A model generated the notes under the pieces. It saw only the letters and a program-made list of their open reading frames with translations, had not been told where the DNA came from and made no database searches. A DNA stretch of 53,438 nt from Corynebacterium sp. MSK297 (GTDB lineage: Bacteria; Actinomycetota; Actinomycetes; Mycobacteriales; Mycobacteriaceae): assembly GCF_030232885.1 (NCBI RefSeq), contig NZ_JASPGD010000012.1:1-53438 (forward strand), in the 5' to 3' direction. This document shows, in pieces, positions 1-6,668 of the stretch (positions within the stretch are counted from its first letter, which is position 1; each line of letters opens with the position of its first letter). Position numbers and translations under genes: made by a program.

Positions 1-116
1 CCTGGTCCGACGCCAATCTCCTTAGCTACATGAGCAATTGGGCGTTCTGACTCGATTACTAGGTTCGCGGCTTCACGTCGATACTCAGGTGTGTATTTCT
101 GGCGTTGTTGACTCAC
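1..116 (-). CDS. IS3-family transposase OrfA, N-terminal part
   Basis: This partial minus-strand reading frame begins VSQQRQKYTPEYRREAANLV and continues with a helix-turn-helix pattern ending near AKEIGVG at the window edge. That is typical of the OrfA DNA-binding subunit of IS3-family transposases, which binds the element ends. I chose the GTG start at 116 because an AGAGAGG ribosome-binding site lies 9 nt upstream; an in-frame ATG at 125 directly follows that site and is too close. The rest of the gene and any OrfB lie outside the window, so it is unknown whether the element is intact. Confidence 0.6.
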   Translation of the reverse strand, partial: MSQQRQKYTPEYRREAANLVIESERPIAHVAKEIGVGP

Positions 117-176
117 AATGAACATCCTCTCTTACGGACACAAGATCCGCATTAATCGGGTGTCCACTAAACGAGG
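1..176 (-). mobile_element. End of an IS3-family insertion sequence (partial, runs off the window)
   Basis: The first ~120 bases encode the N-terminus of an OrfA-type transposase on the minus strand. The sequence beyond it (about 121-176) looks like the untranslated end of an IS3-type element, including the motif TTTAGTGGACAC on the minus strand, which I recall from terminal inverted repeats of this group. The exact outer boundary and any target duplication cannot be fixed because the other end lies outside the window. The element abuts a decayed restriction gene, which fits an accessory region. Confidence 0.55.
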
Positions 177-192
177 GTAACCTCAAACCCCC

Positions 193-413
193 TTGGTCAG
201 TGTGGAGTGGCCAAGCCACCCAGCAATCGTTGAAGTGGGGTATAGGTCTTTTGACCGCCAGTATGAAGTGCCCCGAGTTTTGTTCCGCTCAAAGCTCACG
301 ATGTGTTGGATAAAGAAGTCGACAAAGCATTTGGAGCGCCCCGCAAACTCACGAACGAGCGTCAGCGGCAGGGGTTGCTGTTCGCCAATTACGTGAGATC
401 TCTTAACGGATAG
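193..413 (+). pseudogene. Remnant of a restriction-modification methyltransferase (type IIL/MmeI-like), frame-disrupted
   Basis: Two short pieces in different frames resemble the end of large fused restriction/DNA methyltransferases. The first, around 205-270, reads EVGYRSFDRQYEVPR, like the YR(S/P)FD motif of the target-recognition region. The second, ending at the TAG at 411-413, reads KAHDVLDKEVDKAFGAPRK and finishes RQGLLFANYVRSLNG, like the extreme C-terminus of class I SAM-dependent DNA methyltransferases. The frame of the second piece is closed by a TGA at 264-266, so the gene is broken by an indel or deletion. It sits between an IS end and plasmid-like genes. Family assignment is from motif memory only. 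Confidence 0.4.
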
Positions 414-754
414 GGCGCGGTTGTGGCAGCGCGTTCGTTCATGATTGTGGTGAAATCTTTAATCGCTGCGATCAGTTCTTGATGCTGCGGTGTCGCAGGA
501 ACCTTTCGTCCCGCACGTAAGTCGTGGGTCATTGTTCGCACCAGTTTTGCCGCGTCTGCGGCTTGTTCATCGGGCATGCGAAGTGCCAACTGCTCCCGTG
601 CTTGCGCAACCTCGTCGCGGTGGCGTTGCTCGCGTCGTTCACGGCTGGCTGCGGCTCGGCAAGCGTCAGAACAGAACCTTGCGCGTCGACCTCTGGGGTC
701 GGAGCGCGGAGGAATGGGCTTTCCGCAGTGCTCGCATGGTCCTTGTGCGCTCAC
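389..754 (-). CDS. Small zinc-ribbon protein of plasmid type, unknown function
   Basis: The 121-residue product starts MSAQGPCEHCGKPIPP and has a CxxC pair at residues 7-10 followed by RARFCSDACR, giving a Cys4-like zinc-binding motif within the first 35 residues. The rest is highly charged and probably helical (RERREQRHRDEVAQAREQL), which could form a coiled coil. Similar short proteins occur on corynebacterial plasmids and integrated elements, in my recollection, without a proven role. Its ATG overlaps the TGA of the upstream gene by 4 bases, so the two are translationally coupled in one operon. Nucleic-acid binding is a reasonable guess, not shown. Its 3' end overlaps the restriction remnant on the opposite strand. 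Confidence 0.6.
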   Translation of the reverse strand: MSAQGPCEHCGKPIPPRSDPRGRRARFCSDACRAAASRERREQRHRDEVAQAREQLALRMPDEQAADAAKLVRTMTHDLRAGRKVPATPQHQELIAAIKDFTTIMNERAATTAPYPLRDLT

Positions 755-996
755 AGTCCGAGCAGCTTTCGCGCGGCGGTTTCGTCGCGCTCGGTCTCCT
801 CAGCTTGAGTCGTTAGGGTGTCGGCGATTGCTCGCTGTTCTGCTGCGTCCAGCGCGTCGAAGTCGTTGGCAAGCGCGGTGAGGATTGCGGCGAGTGCGCG
901 CTCGCTGCCTCCCAGTGTTGCATCGTTTGCGTCCCATTCGAGTGCGCGAGACAGGCGAGGGTGGTCGGAAAACATTGCACGAATCGTTTGTTTCAT
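751..996 (-). CDS. Hypothetical 81-residue protein, first gene of a plasmid-like operon
   Basis: This short acidic, alanine-rich protein (MKQTIRAMFSDHPRLSRALE to AARKLLGL) has no motif I recognise. It appears helical throughout. The start is well supported: a TATAAT box lies 7 nt before the ATG, the spacing of a leaderless transcript, and there is no ribosome-binding site. It overlaps the downstream zinc-ribbon gene by 4 bases (ATGA), so both are probably co-transcribed. A 10-bp palindrome directly upstream of the -10 box suggests repression. Location next to an RHH regulator and IS sequence suggests that it belongs to an integrated plasmid or similar element. Confidence 0.55.
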   Translation of the reverse strand: MKQTIRAMFSDHPRLSRALEWDANDATLGGSERALAAILTALANDFDALDAAEQRAIADTLTTQAEETERDETAARKLLGL

Positions 997-1003
997 GTGC
1001 CCA

Positions 1004-1020
1004 ATTATAGCGAACGTTCG
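1004..1020 (-). promoter_or_regulatory. Leaderless promoter -10 (TATAAT) with CGAACGTTCG palindrome
   Basis: On the minus strand TATAAT (1009-1004) ends 7 nt before the ATG at 996, placing the transcript start at or near the A of the start codon. The spacer region immediately upstream holds the perfect 10-bp palindrome CGAACGTTCG (1011-1020), a likely operator. No clear -35 box is visible. Confidence 0.55.
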
Positions 1021-1158
1021 ATTTAATTGTTGGAGTATTTCACATCAAACTGAACACGGTTCCGCGTCGACAGGACGCACCCCAAGTAGCCACGCTATGA
1101 GCAATCCCAGAACGACCGGCAGGGTTCGGCTACCTCACAGAGGTGCTGACGCGAACGC

Positions 1159-1482
1159 CTACGGCGTTCTTGTCCCCGAAGAATCACTACCGGGCTTCTC
1201 CTCGTGGTAGCGGTCGGCATTGATCGCGTCTTCCATCAGGCCGAGCGTGATTTCCTCGAAGGCGTCTTTGATCGCGAGCGATTCAAAGTCTTTCGAGACT
1301 TGCTCCCAGTGCATGCGCTCCAGGGTCGGAATCATTGCCCATAGCGCCATACGTAGATATGTCCCGCGACTGCGCCCAGTGCGCTCGGCGAGCGCGTCGA
1401 GTCGCTCAACAAGTTCATGCTCTAAGCGCACAGTGACAACCGGACCGCGCCCGATCACACCGTGCTGCTTTCTCGTTGCCAT
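1159..1482 (-). CDS. Ribbon-helix-helix (CopG-like) DNA-binding protein
   Basis: The 107-residue product begins MATRKQHGVIGRGPVVTVRL and continues with a short strand and two helices (VERLDALAERTGRSRGTYLR), the pattern of MetJ/Arc/CopG ribbon-helix-helix regulators, in which the strand reads the DNA major groove as a dimer. The C-terminal half is acidic. The ATG at 1482 is preferred because AGGAGG lies 8 nt upstream; an in-frame ATG at 1488 is only 2 nt from it. A perfect 33-nt palindrome 42 nt upstream is a strong candidate for its own operator. Proteins of this kind regulate plasmid copy number, mobilisation or antitoxin genes. No toxin partner is seen beside it. Confidence 0.65.
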   Translation of the reverse strand: MATRKQHGVIGRGPVVTVRLEHELVERLDALAERTGRSRGTYLRMALWAMIPTLERMHWEQVSKDFESLAIKDAFEEITLGLMEDAINADRYHEEKPGSDSSGTRTP

Positions 1483-1523
1483 GATCATCGCCTCCTTCTT
1501 TTTCACTCCAACGTTGCTTCCTT

Positions 1524-1556
1524 CCTCTACATGTAAACATTGTTTACATGTAGAGG
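1524..1556. repeat. Perfect 33-nt palindrome, probable operator
   Basis: Two 16-bp arms (1524-1539 and 1541-1556) are exact reverse complements around a single T at 1540. The inner half-sites read CATGTAAACA and TGTTTACATG. It lies upstream of the RHH regulator gene on the minus strand. The AT-rich core and the lack of a T tract make an operator or replication-type site more likely than a terminator. Confidence 0.6.
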
Positions 1557-1772
1557 ATTGGGTAAAAGCGAAGACCCCTTTTTCGGAGCGCTCGCCCGTA
1601 TTGGGGGGTGATGTGGCCGGGGAACGCATCAACGGGCCAAGGAGTCTTCTGACGTTTCAAGGGATGCTAGCCTCCCCCAAATCGCTGCCGCATAGTCTAG
1701 CCAGTCTGGCGACGCTCGCGGTGAAAATCGCCCAATTTTCCCTTTCCCTTCCCCTCCCCAAGGCGAGCGCAG
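1557..1772. other. Non-coding stretch of the accessory region
   Basis: No reading frame with a credible start and ribosome-binding site is visible. The stretch includes a pyrimidine-rich run around 1736-1760 on the plus strand and a short inverted motif AGCGCAGCTAGCGCT near 1767-1781. These could be part of a plasmid origin or a terminator, but nothing decides it. Confidence 0.3.
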
Positions 1773-1880
1773 CTAGCGCTTGCTTTGTTTTTGAAGCCTG
1801 GGGGCTTTATTTGTTGTCAAAGTTTCTTGTGCAGTTGTCTCATCAATATTTTGCTCAACTGTGTGAAAAAACTCTTGCAT
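1773..1880 (-). CDS. Possible 35-residue protein downstream of the secreted peptide gene
   Basis: A short frame begins with ATG at 1880, 12 nt after the stop codon of the secreted peptide gene, and ends at TAG 1773-1775. The product begins MQEFFHTVEQNIDETTAQET and ends KAPRLQKQSKR; it is hydrophilic, acidic in the first half and basic at the end. The codons are more AT-rich than those of neighbouring genes. No purine-rich ribosome-binding site with GG is present, so translation is uncertain and would depend on coupling to the upstream gene. I do not recognise a family. Confidence 0.25.
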   Translation of the reverse strand: MQEFFHTVEQNIDETTAQETLTTNKAPRLQKQSKR

Positions 1881-1892
1881 TTCTTCAACTTC

Positions 1893-2075
1893 TTATTCTG
1901 AATAGCCGCCTACTCCGTCGACCGAAAGCGGGGGAAGATCACTGGCAAGGGTGACGGTCGCTGGGGCTTGGCTAGCTGGGACTGAAGGATCCGCATAAGC
2001 GATGTTTGTCGTTGTTGCAGACCCTATAAGCGCTACGAGCGCCGCGAACGTTGTGAAAAGATGCTGTTTTAACAT
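1893..2075 (-). CDS. Short secreted peptide precursor, unknown function
   Basis: The 60-residue product starts MLKQHLFTTFAALVALIGSA and has a basic N-terminus, a hydrophobic core and an AYA|D signal-peptidase site near residue 28, leaving a mature peptide of about 32 residues that ends LPPLSVDGVGGYSE. The ATG at 2075 is preferred because AGGG lies 5 nt upstream; an in-frame ATG at 2087 has a weaker site. The mature part lacks cysteines and is Pro/Ser/Val-rich, so it is not an obvious lantibiotic. A pheromone, a bacteriocin-like peptide or a decayed secreted protein are all possible. It lies in the accessory segment. Confidence 0.5.
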   Translation of the reverse strand: MLKQHLFTTFAALVALIGSATTTNIAYADPSVPASQAPATVTLASDLPPLSVDGVGGYSE

Positions 2076-2248
2076 GTGATCCCTCATGCCTTTTTGTTAT
2101 CTGTATCTCAGTTTATTCAAGTATGCCAGATGAAACATATTTGGTGTGGAAACTTACAGATTTATGCCAGCTTTTTTGGTGAAGCCGTAATGCTGGCGAG
2201 GGTCTAATTTGAGGCATCGCGCCCTTCCACCCTGTGGGGTCCTGTGTC

Positions 2249-2254
2249 TAGAAT
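2249..2254 (+). promoter_or_regulatory. Leaderless -10 box TAGAAT
   Basis: TAGAAT ends 7 nt before the ATG at 2262, which fits a leaderless transcript and decides between three possible starts (GTG 2244, ATG 2253, ATG 2262). Confidence 0.45.
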
Positions 2255-2261
2255 GAACGCA

Positions 2262-2516
2262 ATGGACGATGCACTGATAACCAGCACATCGATAGCTGGG
2301 GGAACGCTAACGGGAGTAACGCAGATGCTGGTATCGCTATCGCCGTGGTTGCAGATGCCGATTGTCGTGGTGGTCGCAGGAATTGTGGCGGCGGTATTGG
2401 CGACGGTAATCGTGCGCGGCTTGAACTTTGTGCTAACTGCCTGGTTGTCATTGCGGGACAACGCACGTGACAAGCCGGAAGCGAAGGCACAGGATAGCCA
2501 GTCGACAACTCAATGA
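2262..2516 (+). CDS. Small membrane protein, unknown function
   Basis: The product (84 residues from ATG 2262) begins MDDALITSTSIAGGTLTGVT and has one long hydrophobic helix (MPIVVVVAGIVAAVLATVIV) followed by RGLNFVLTAWLSLRD and a polar C-terminal tail rich in Lys, Asp and Gln. It is therefore a bitopic inner-membrane protein with a charged tail that is probably cytoplasmic. I chose the start from the TAGAAT box 7 nt upstream. No family is recognised. It is followed by another very small membrane protein gene and then by fadD. Confidence 0.55.
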   Translation: MDDALITSTSIAGGTLTGVTQMLVSLSPWLQMPIVVVVAGIVAAVLATVIVRGLNFVLTAWLSLRDNARDKPEAKAQDSQSTTQ

Positions 2517-2549
2517 CGGAATGAGCGGTAAAAAGGCTAGGCTAGTGGC

Positions 2550-2648
2550 ATGGCGAAGCAGAAGAAGTACCCGCGTTCCCGTGTGCGTTTTGCACTTATT
2601 ACCTTGCTGGTACTGATTGTCCTGGTGTATTTGTTCAGTCGTATTTAA
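2550..2648 (+). CDS. 32-residue single-pass membrane protein
   Basis: The frame encodes a basic N-terminus (MAKQKKYPRSRVRF) followed by one hydrophobic helix (ALITLLVLIVLVYLFSRI) that runs to the C-terminus. A TAGGCT box ends 7-8 nt before the ATG, fitting a leaderless transcript, and no ribosome-binding site is present. The basic N-terminus and tail-anchor topology look like a genuine small membrane protein and not random sequence. Function is unknown. Confidence 0.5.
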   Translation: MAKQKKYPRSRVRFALITLLVLIVLVYLFSRI

Positions 2649-2795
2649 GTCGCTGTTAGTTCACCGCTCCAGCGTGAACGCCCGGTATGCGGGCGTCGTC
2701 CCGCACTAGCACGTCCGACTTCGAAGCAACGCGGGGTGGGGGAGTACAGTTGCCCTGAGAGTAAGTGGAACGGCGCGTAACCACCTAGGAGAACT

Positions 2796-4625
2796 GTGCG
2801 AGAAGCCTTCAGCCCCGCGAAATACACCATTGAACCAGGCCAGACATTATTGACCCTGACCATCGATGCGGTGAAAGCCCAGCCGAAGGCGGAGATGTTC
2901 AGCCGCCCGAAAAACCACACCTGGGTCCCGGTGTCCCGGCAGGAGTTTCTGGACGAGGTCTATGCGGTGGCCAAGGGGCTGCTCGACGCTGGTGTGCAGC
3001 ATGGTGATCGCGTGGCGCTGATGGCCAATACCCGCTACGAGTGGATGCTTCTCAATTACGCTATTTGGGCCGCCGGTGCCGTTGTCGTTCCGGTTTATCC
3101 GTCGTCGTCCCTGTCGCAGGTCCAGTGGATCATCGAGAACTCCGGCGCCGTGCTCGGCATTGGTGAAACCCAAGAACACAGTGAGATCCTGCGCATGTTG
3201 CAGCTTGCCGACGACGGCGAGCCGCGTGTGAAAGACTCCACGTCGCAGATGCGTGCATTCTATGAAATTAACGACGGCGCGGTAGCAGCGCTGCAAGCGG
3301 CAGGAAAAAATATTGATGACGACGCCGTCGACAAGCGCATTGCTGCGACCACGTCGGATGATTTGGCTTCACTGGTCTACACCTCGGGCACCACGGGGCG
3401 GCCGAAAGGTTGTATGCTCACGCACCGCAATTGGACTGCCCAGGTCCTCGGGTTGCTCAGCAACCCAATCGGGGGCATTGCGCATGCTGGTAACCACGTG
3501 TTGACCTTTTTGCCGCTGGCGCACGTGTTGGCATTTTCAGTCTCTGCTGCGGCCATCATCAGCGGACCGACACAGAATTTTTGGGCGGATTTCGCGACCT
3601 TGCCAACGGAATTCCAGCGCTCCAAACCAAACTTGATTCTGGGTGTCCCGCGCGTTTTTGAAAAAGTCCGCAATGGTGCGCGTGCGAAAGCACATGATTC
3701 CGGAACTATTCAGGGGAAGTTATTCGATCGGGCCGAGGCGACCGCGATCGCTTATTCCCGTGCCTTAGATACAGAAAATGGCCCGTCGTTGGCGCTGCGC
3801 GGCGCACATAAAATCATGGATAAACTGGTGCTATCCAAAATCCGAGCGGGGATGGGTGGAGAAGTCGACTACTGCATTTCCGGCGGTTCTGCGATGAGCC
3901 CGGAAGTGATGCATTTCTTCCGCGGAATCGGTGTGCCCATTTATGAAGGCTATGGCTTAACAGAAACTGCCGCTGCCGCGACCGTTGATTTCGAAAACCA
4001 GAAGATTGGCACCGTAGGCCCGCCGTTGGGTGGAACCCGTGTGCGCATTGCCCCGGATGGTGAGCTGCAGCTAGCCGGGGATTTGGTATTCGATGGGTAC
4101 TGGCGCAATGCGGAAGCTACTGACGAAGCATTCGATGGTCAGTGGTATTGCACGGGAGATCTGGGCGAGATTCTGCCTTCCGGTCACGTGAAAATTGTCG
4201 GGCGGAAAAAGGATCTGATCGTCACCGCGGGCGGCAAAAATGTCGCCCCGGGTGGGCTGGAAGACGGCCTGTGCGCGCACCCTTTGATCTCCCAGGCGCT
4301 CGTGGTTGGTGACGGCAAACCATTCGTTGCTGTTTTGGTGACGTTGGATGAGCAAGCACTGAGCCGCTGGAAGTCGCAGCACAATATTCCTGCCTCCCGC
4401 AGCGTTAACGAATTAGCGCACGATGCAACGCTGCGCGCAGAAATCCAGGACGCCATCAACGCGGTGAATTCCACAGTTTCGCACGCGGAAGCGATCAAGA
4501 AGTTCTATATCCTCGATAAAGACTTCACGGAGGAATCCGGCGAACTCACCCCGACGATGAAGGTGAAGCGCAACGTGGTTGTCCAGCGCTATTCGGAGGT
4601 ATTGGAGAAGCTGTACTCGCGCTAG
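2796..4625 (+). CDS. fadD: Long-chain fatty-acid-CoA ligase (AMP-forming, FadD15-like)
   Basis: The 609-residue enzyme activates fatty acids with ATP and CoA, through an acyl-adenylate, to give acyl-CoA. It carries the AMP-binding signature YTSGTTGRPKG at residues 195-205, YGLTET at 386-391, YCTGD at 451-455 and the hinge region GRKKDLIVTAGGKN at 469-482, in the expected order and spacing for the ANL superfamily. The length suits the FadD15/FAA branch. The GTG start follows AGGAGA at a good distance. It stands alone, with a small membrane protein gene upstream and an unknown gene downstream. The exact chain-length preference and whether it serves beta-oxidation or lipid synthesis cannot be read from the sequence. 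Confidence 0.92.
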   Translation: MREAFSPAKYTIEPGQTLLTLTIDAVKAQPKAEMFSRPKNHTWVPVSRQEFLDEVYAVAKGLLDAGVQHGDRVALMANTRYEWMLLNYAIWAAGAVVVPVYPSSSLSQVQWIIENSGAVLGIGETQEHSEILRMLQLADDGEPRVKDSTSQMRAFYEINDGAVAALQAAGKNIDDDAVDKRIAATTSDDLASLVYTSGTTGRPKGCMLTHRNWTAQVLGLLSNPIGGIAHAGNHVLTFLPLAHVLAFSVSAAAIISGPTQNFWADFATLPTEFQRSKPNLILGVPRVFEKVRNGARAKAHDSGTIQGKLFDRAEATAIAYSRALDTENGPSLALRGAHKIMDKLVLSKIRAGMGGEVDYCISGGSAMSPEVMHFFRGIGVPIYEGYGLTETAAAATVDFENQKIGTVGPPLGGTRVRIAPDGELQLAGDLVFDGYWRNAEATDEAFDGQWYCTGDLGEILPSGHVKIVGRKKDLIVTAGGKNVAPGGLEDGLCAHPLISQALVVGDGKPFVAVLVTLDEQALSRWKSQHNIPASRSVNELAHDATLRAEIQDAINAVNSTVSHAEAIKKFYILDKDFTEESGELTPTMKVKRNVVVQRYSEVLEKLYSR

Positions 4626-4916
4626 AATCCACAGCCTATGGGGTAACATGTCTGACGCTTCGAGCCTGCCACCAGCAGTATTAGAAGCACATCTCCAGGA
4701 ACCGTCGGCAAGCTTATAAACTGCTGAGTTTTTTCCGGCGAGTCGAACCATTTTTGGGCCGCCGCTGCAATAGGCTACAGCGCAGAGAAACTCTCAACTA
4801 GTACTTCAGGTTGCGAGCCTCGCGGGCTGCCCTGTGCGGCGTTGCGGGTCGAGCAGTGAGTGCGGTTGGGGATTAGGGTATTCGGTCGCGACGGTCTAGA
4901 AGGAGGCAGCCCCCTA
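4626..4916. other. Intergenic region between fadD and the next gene
   Basis: No credible gene is visible. A TAGGGT box at 4874-4879 lies about 37 nt before the ATG at 4917 and could be its promoter, giving a leader of about 30 nt that contains AAGGAGG (4900-4906). No clear terminator for fadD is seen. Confidence 0.4.
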
Positions 4917-5600
4917 ATGCGCAAAATCGCTGCTGAGCTGCGCCATCGTGAGCTCACCCAAGAGGTGTACAACATTGGCGACGAGGTGGCCGAATACATC
5001 GAGCACGTGATTGAAGCGATTGAAGACTACGACGCGGAACTCGTCGAGGATTGCCTGGCGGAGTTAGCAGAGATCGTGGAAGACGCACGCCGGGATTCCC
5101 GGGACGTCGTCGGTGAGCTGATCGGTCTGCGCCAGGCACTGGTTTCCGGGGTGGCTTCGGGCAGCATTTCTGCGGCCGCCGACGGCACCAAGCGGATATC
5201 CGAGCCCGAAGCCGTGACAGTAGAGTCGCTGCAGGCATTTTTCCCGTTGTCCGGCCCGCCGGTTGTGGTCAACGAGCTCGTGCACACTCTGCATGAGCGC
5301 ACGACACACACCGTGGACTTCCTGCGCGAGTTGGTGGAATACGTACTCGAACAGACTGAAGCCGTCGCCCGCGATTTGGATGCAGTCTCTTTACCACACC
5401 TATACAACAAAGTTGGGCGGATGGCTGCGACGGCGGCGCATGCGTGGGACACCACTGCGGTTTCTGCGCACCCTGCTTTTGCCCGCAGCATGCGTGGGCG
5501 CAAGCCACCGGAATTTTTGGAAGAGCGCGCCCGCGTCGACCGGATCGTCGCCAAGGTTGCTGCAAAGCGCGCCCGTTTGCGCGCTGCGAGCGTGGGCTAG
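4917..5600 (+). CDS. Hypothetical helical protein, unknown function
   Basis: The 227-residue product starts MRKIAAELRHRELTQEVYNI and is almost wholly predicted helix, with acidic heptad-like stretches (EYIEHVIEAIEDYDAELVED) in the N-terminal third and a very basic C-terminus (RIVAKVAAKRARLRA). There is no signal peptide or membrane segment. The ATG at 4917 is chosen because AAGGAGG lies 10 nt upstream; a GTG at 4860 in the same frame is less likely because the promoter-like TAGGGT box falls after it. No family is recognised. The gene converges with the CNNM-protein gene downstream. Confidence 0.6.
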   Translation: MRKIAAELRHRELTQEVYNIGDEVAEYIEHVIEAIEDYDAELVEDCLAELAEIVEDARRDSRDVVGELIGLRQALVSGVASGSISAAADGTKRISEPEAVTVESLQAFFPLSGPPVVVNELVHTLHERTTHTVDFLRELVEYVLEQTEAVARDLDAVSLPHLYNKVGRMAATAAHAWDTTAVSAHPAFARSMRGRKPPEFLEERARVDRIVAKVAAKRARLRAASVG

Positions 5601-5624
5601 CGGCAGCGGGTAGGACTAGGAATT

Positions 5625-6665
5625 CTAAGCTTCCCGCTCCAGCTGTTTTGTGATCTCCGGCCACAGCTGGCCCATGATGTCGTCCCAGTTCAGAATCCAC
5701 AGCGATTCGCTGTTGCCTCCGCGACCAACGACGACGATTTGCTCGCCGAGTGCGCGCATGTGCTCGATGGCGTGCTGCACTTTCGTGGAACCAGCCAGCG
5801 ACAGGGCTGGGCGGGCGACATCGGCGGCTGGACTATCTGGGTCCTGTAGCAAAGTATCTCGTACGTGCACTACCCGCGGCACCGCCGATTCTGCATCGGA
5901 GATCACCACACGCAGACGGTTCATCGACCGGCTCGCCTCTTGCACATCACGCACCGTGGCATCATGCGGCAGGGGAGTGATCTCCACGCCATGCGCCCGG
6001 GCTAAAGCAGAGACCGTGGAATTCTCCAACTCAATTACACCACTGATCTGCTGTGCGGACTTCTGATCCATCGCACCCGTATGCCCAGAATGCTGTACCA
6101 GTGTGCGCAAGGTATCGGTGTCATAACCCTGCGCACCGGCACGATCGACCGGCTGCACGCCAGTAGCCGCAACCAACTTATTGGCAATAACGTTGATCCA
6201 CTTTAACAACGGGCGGAAGATCCAGATGAACCCGCGGGCTGGTAATGCAATGATCCGCACGGCAAGCTCTGGATGCGCAATCGCCCACGACTTCGGCGCC
6301 ATTTCACCAATCACCAGGTGCACGAACGTCACCAGCAGCAATGCCACCACAAACGCGATCGTGTCGGCTAAACCACCAGAAACCCCGACGGCGGCAAACA
6401 CGGGCATCAGCACATGATGGATCCACGGTTTGGTGATCGCACCCAGCGCAAATGTCGCCGCGGTAATACCCAGCTGTGCGCCGGCCAACATGATGGTCAA
6501 CTCATTCAAGCTCCGCAATGCCGCGCGCGAGGCCGCAGAAGACTCCGCGGTTTCTTCCAGGCGGTGCCGACGGGCACCCATCAAAGAAAACTCGATGATG
6601 ACGAAAAACCCGGACAATACGACGATCGCCAGGCTCAACGGGCCAGCGATATACCATTCCTGCAT
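5625..6665 (-). CDS. CNNM-domain (DUF21) membrane protein, HlyC/CorC-type
   Basis: The 346-residue protein starts MQEWYIAGPLSLAIVVLSGF and has an N-terminal CNNM transmembrane domain of three to four helices with the small-residue motifs ITAATFALG and a conserved IGEMAPKSWAI. Members of this family act in Mg2+/Co2+ efflux or ion homeostasis. The region after residue 210 resembles weak CBS repeats, and the C-terminal CorC/HlyC domain found in longer paralogues is absent, so this is a short form. It starts 3 nt after the stop of the longer paralogue at 6669-8120, a typical actinobacterial tandem pair that may work as a heterodimer. The transported ion is not known from the sequence. Confidence 0.8.
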   Translation of the reverse strand: MQEWYIAGPLSLAIVVLSGFFVIIEFSLMGARRHRLEETAESSAASRAALRSLNELTIMLAGAQLGITAATFALGAITKPWIHHVLMPVFAAVGVSGGLADTIAFVVALLLVTFVHLVIGEMAPKSWAIAHPELAVRIIALPARGFIWIFRPLLKWINVIANKLVAATGVQPVDRAGAQGYDTDTLRTLVQHSGHTGAMDQKSAQQISGVIELENSTVSALARAHGVEITPLPHDATVRDVQEASRSMNRLRVVISDAESAVPRVVHVRDTLLQDPDSPAADVARPALSLAGSTKVQHAIEHMRALGEQIVVVGRGGNSESLWILNWDDIMGQLWPEITKQLEREA

Positions 6666-6668
6666 TCC

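Noticed and set aside
1011..1020. LexA/SOS box at CGAACGTTCG
   Set aside because: The half-sites touch, without the four-base spacer of the SOS box.
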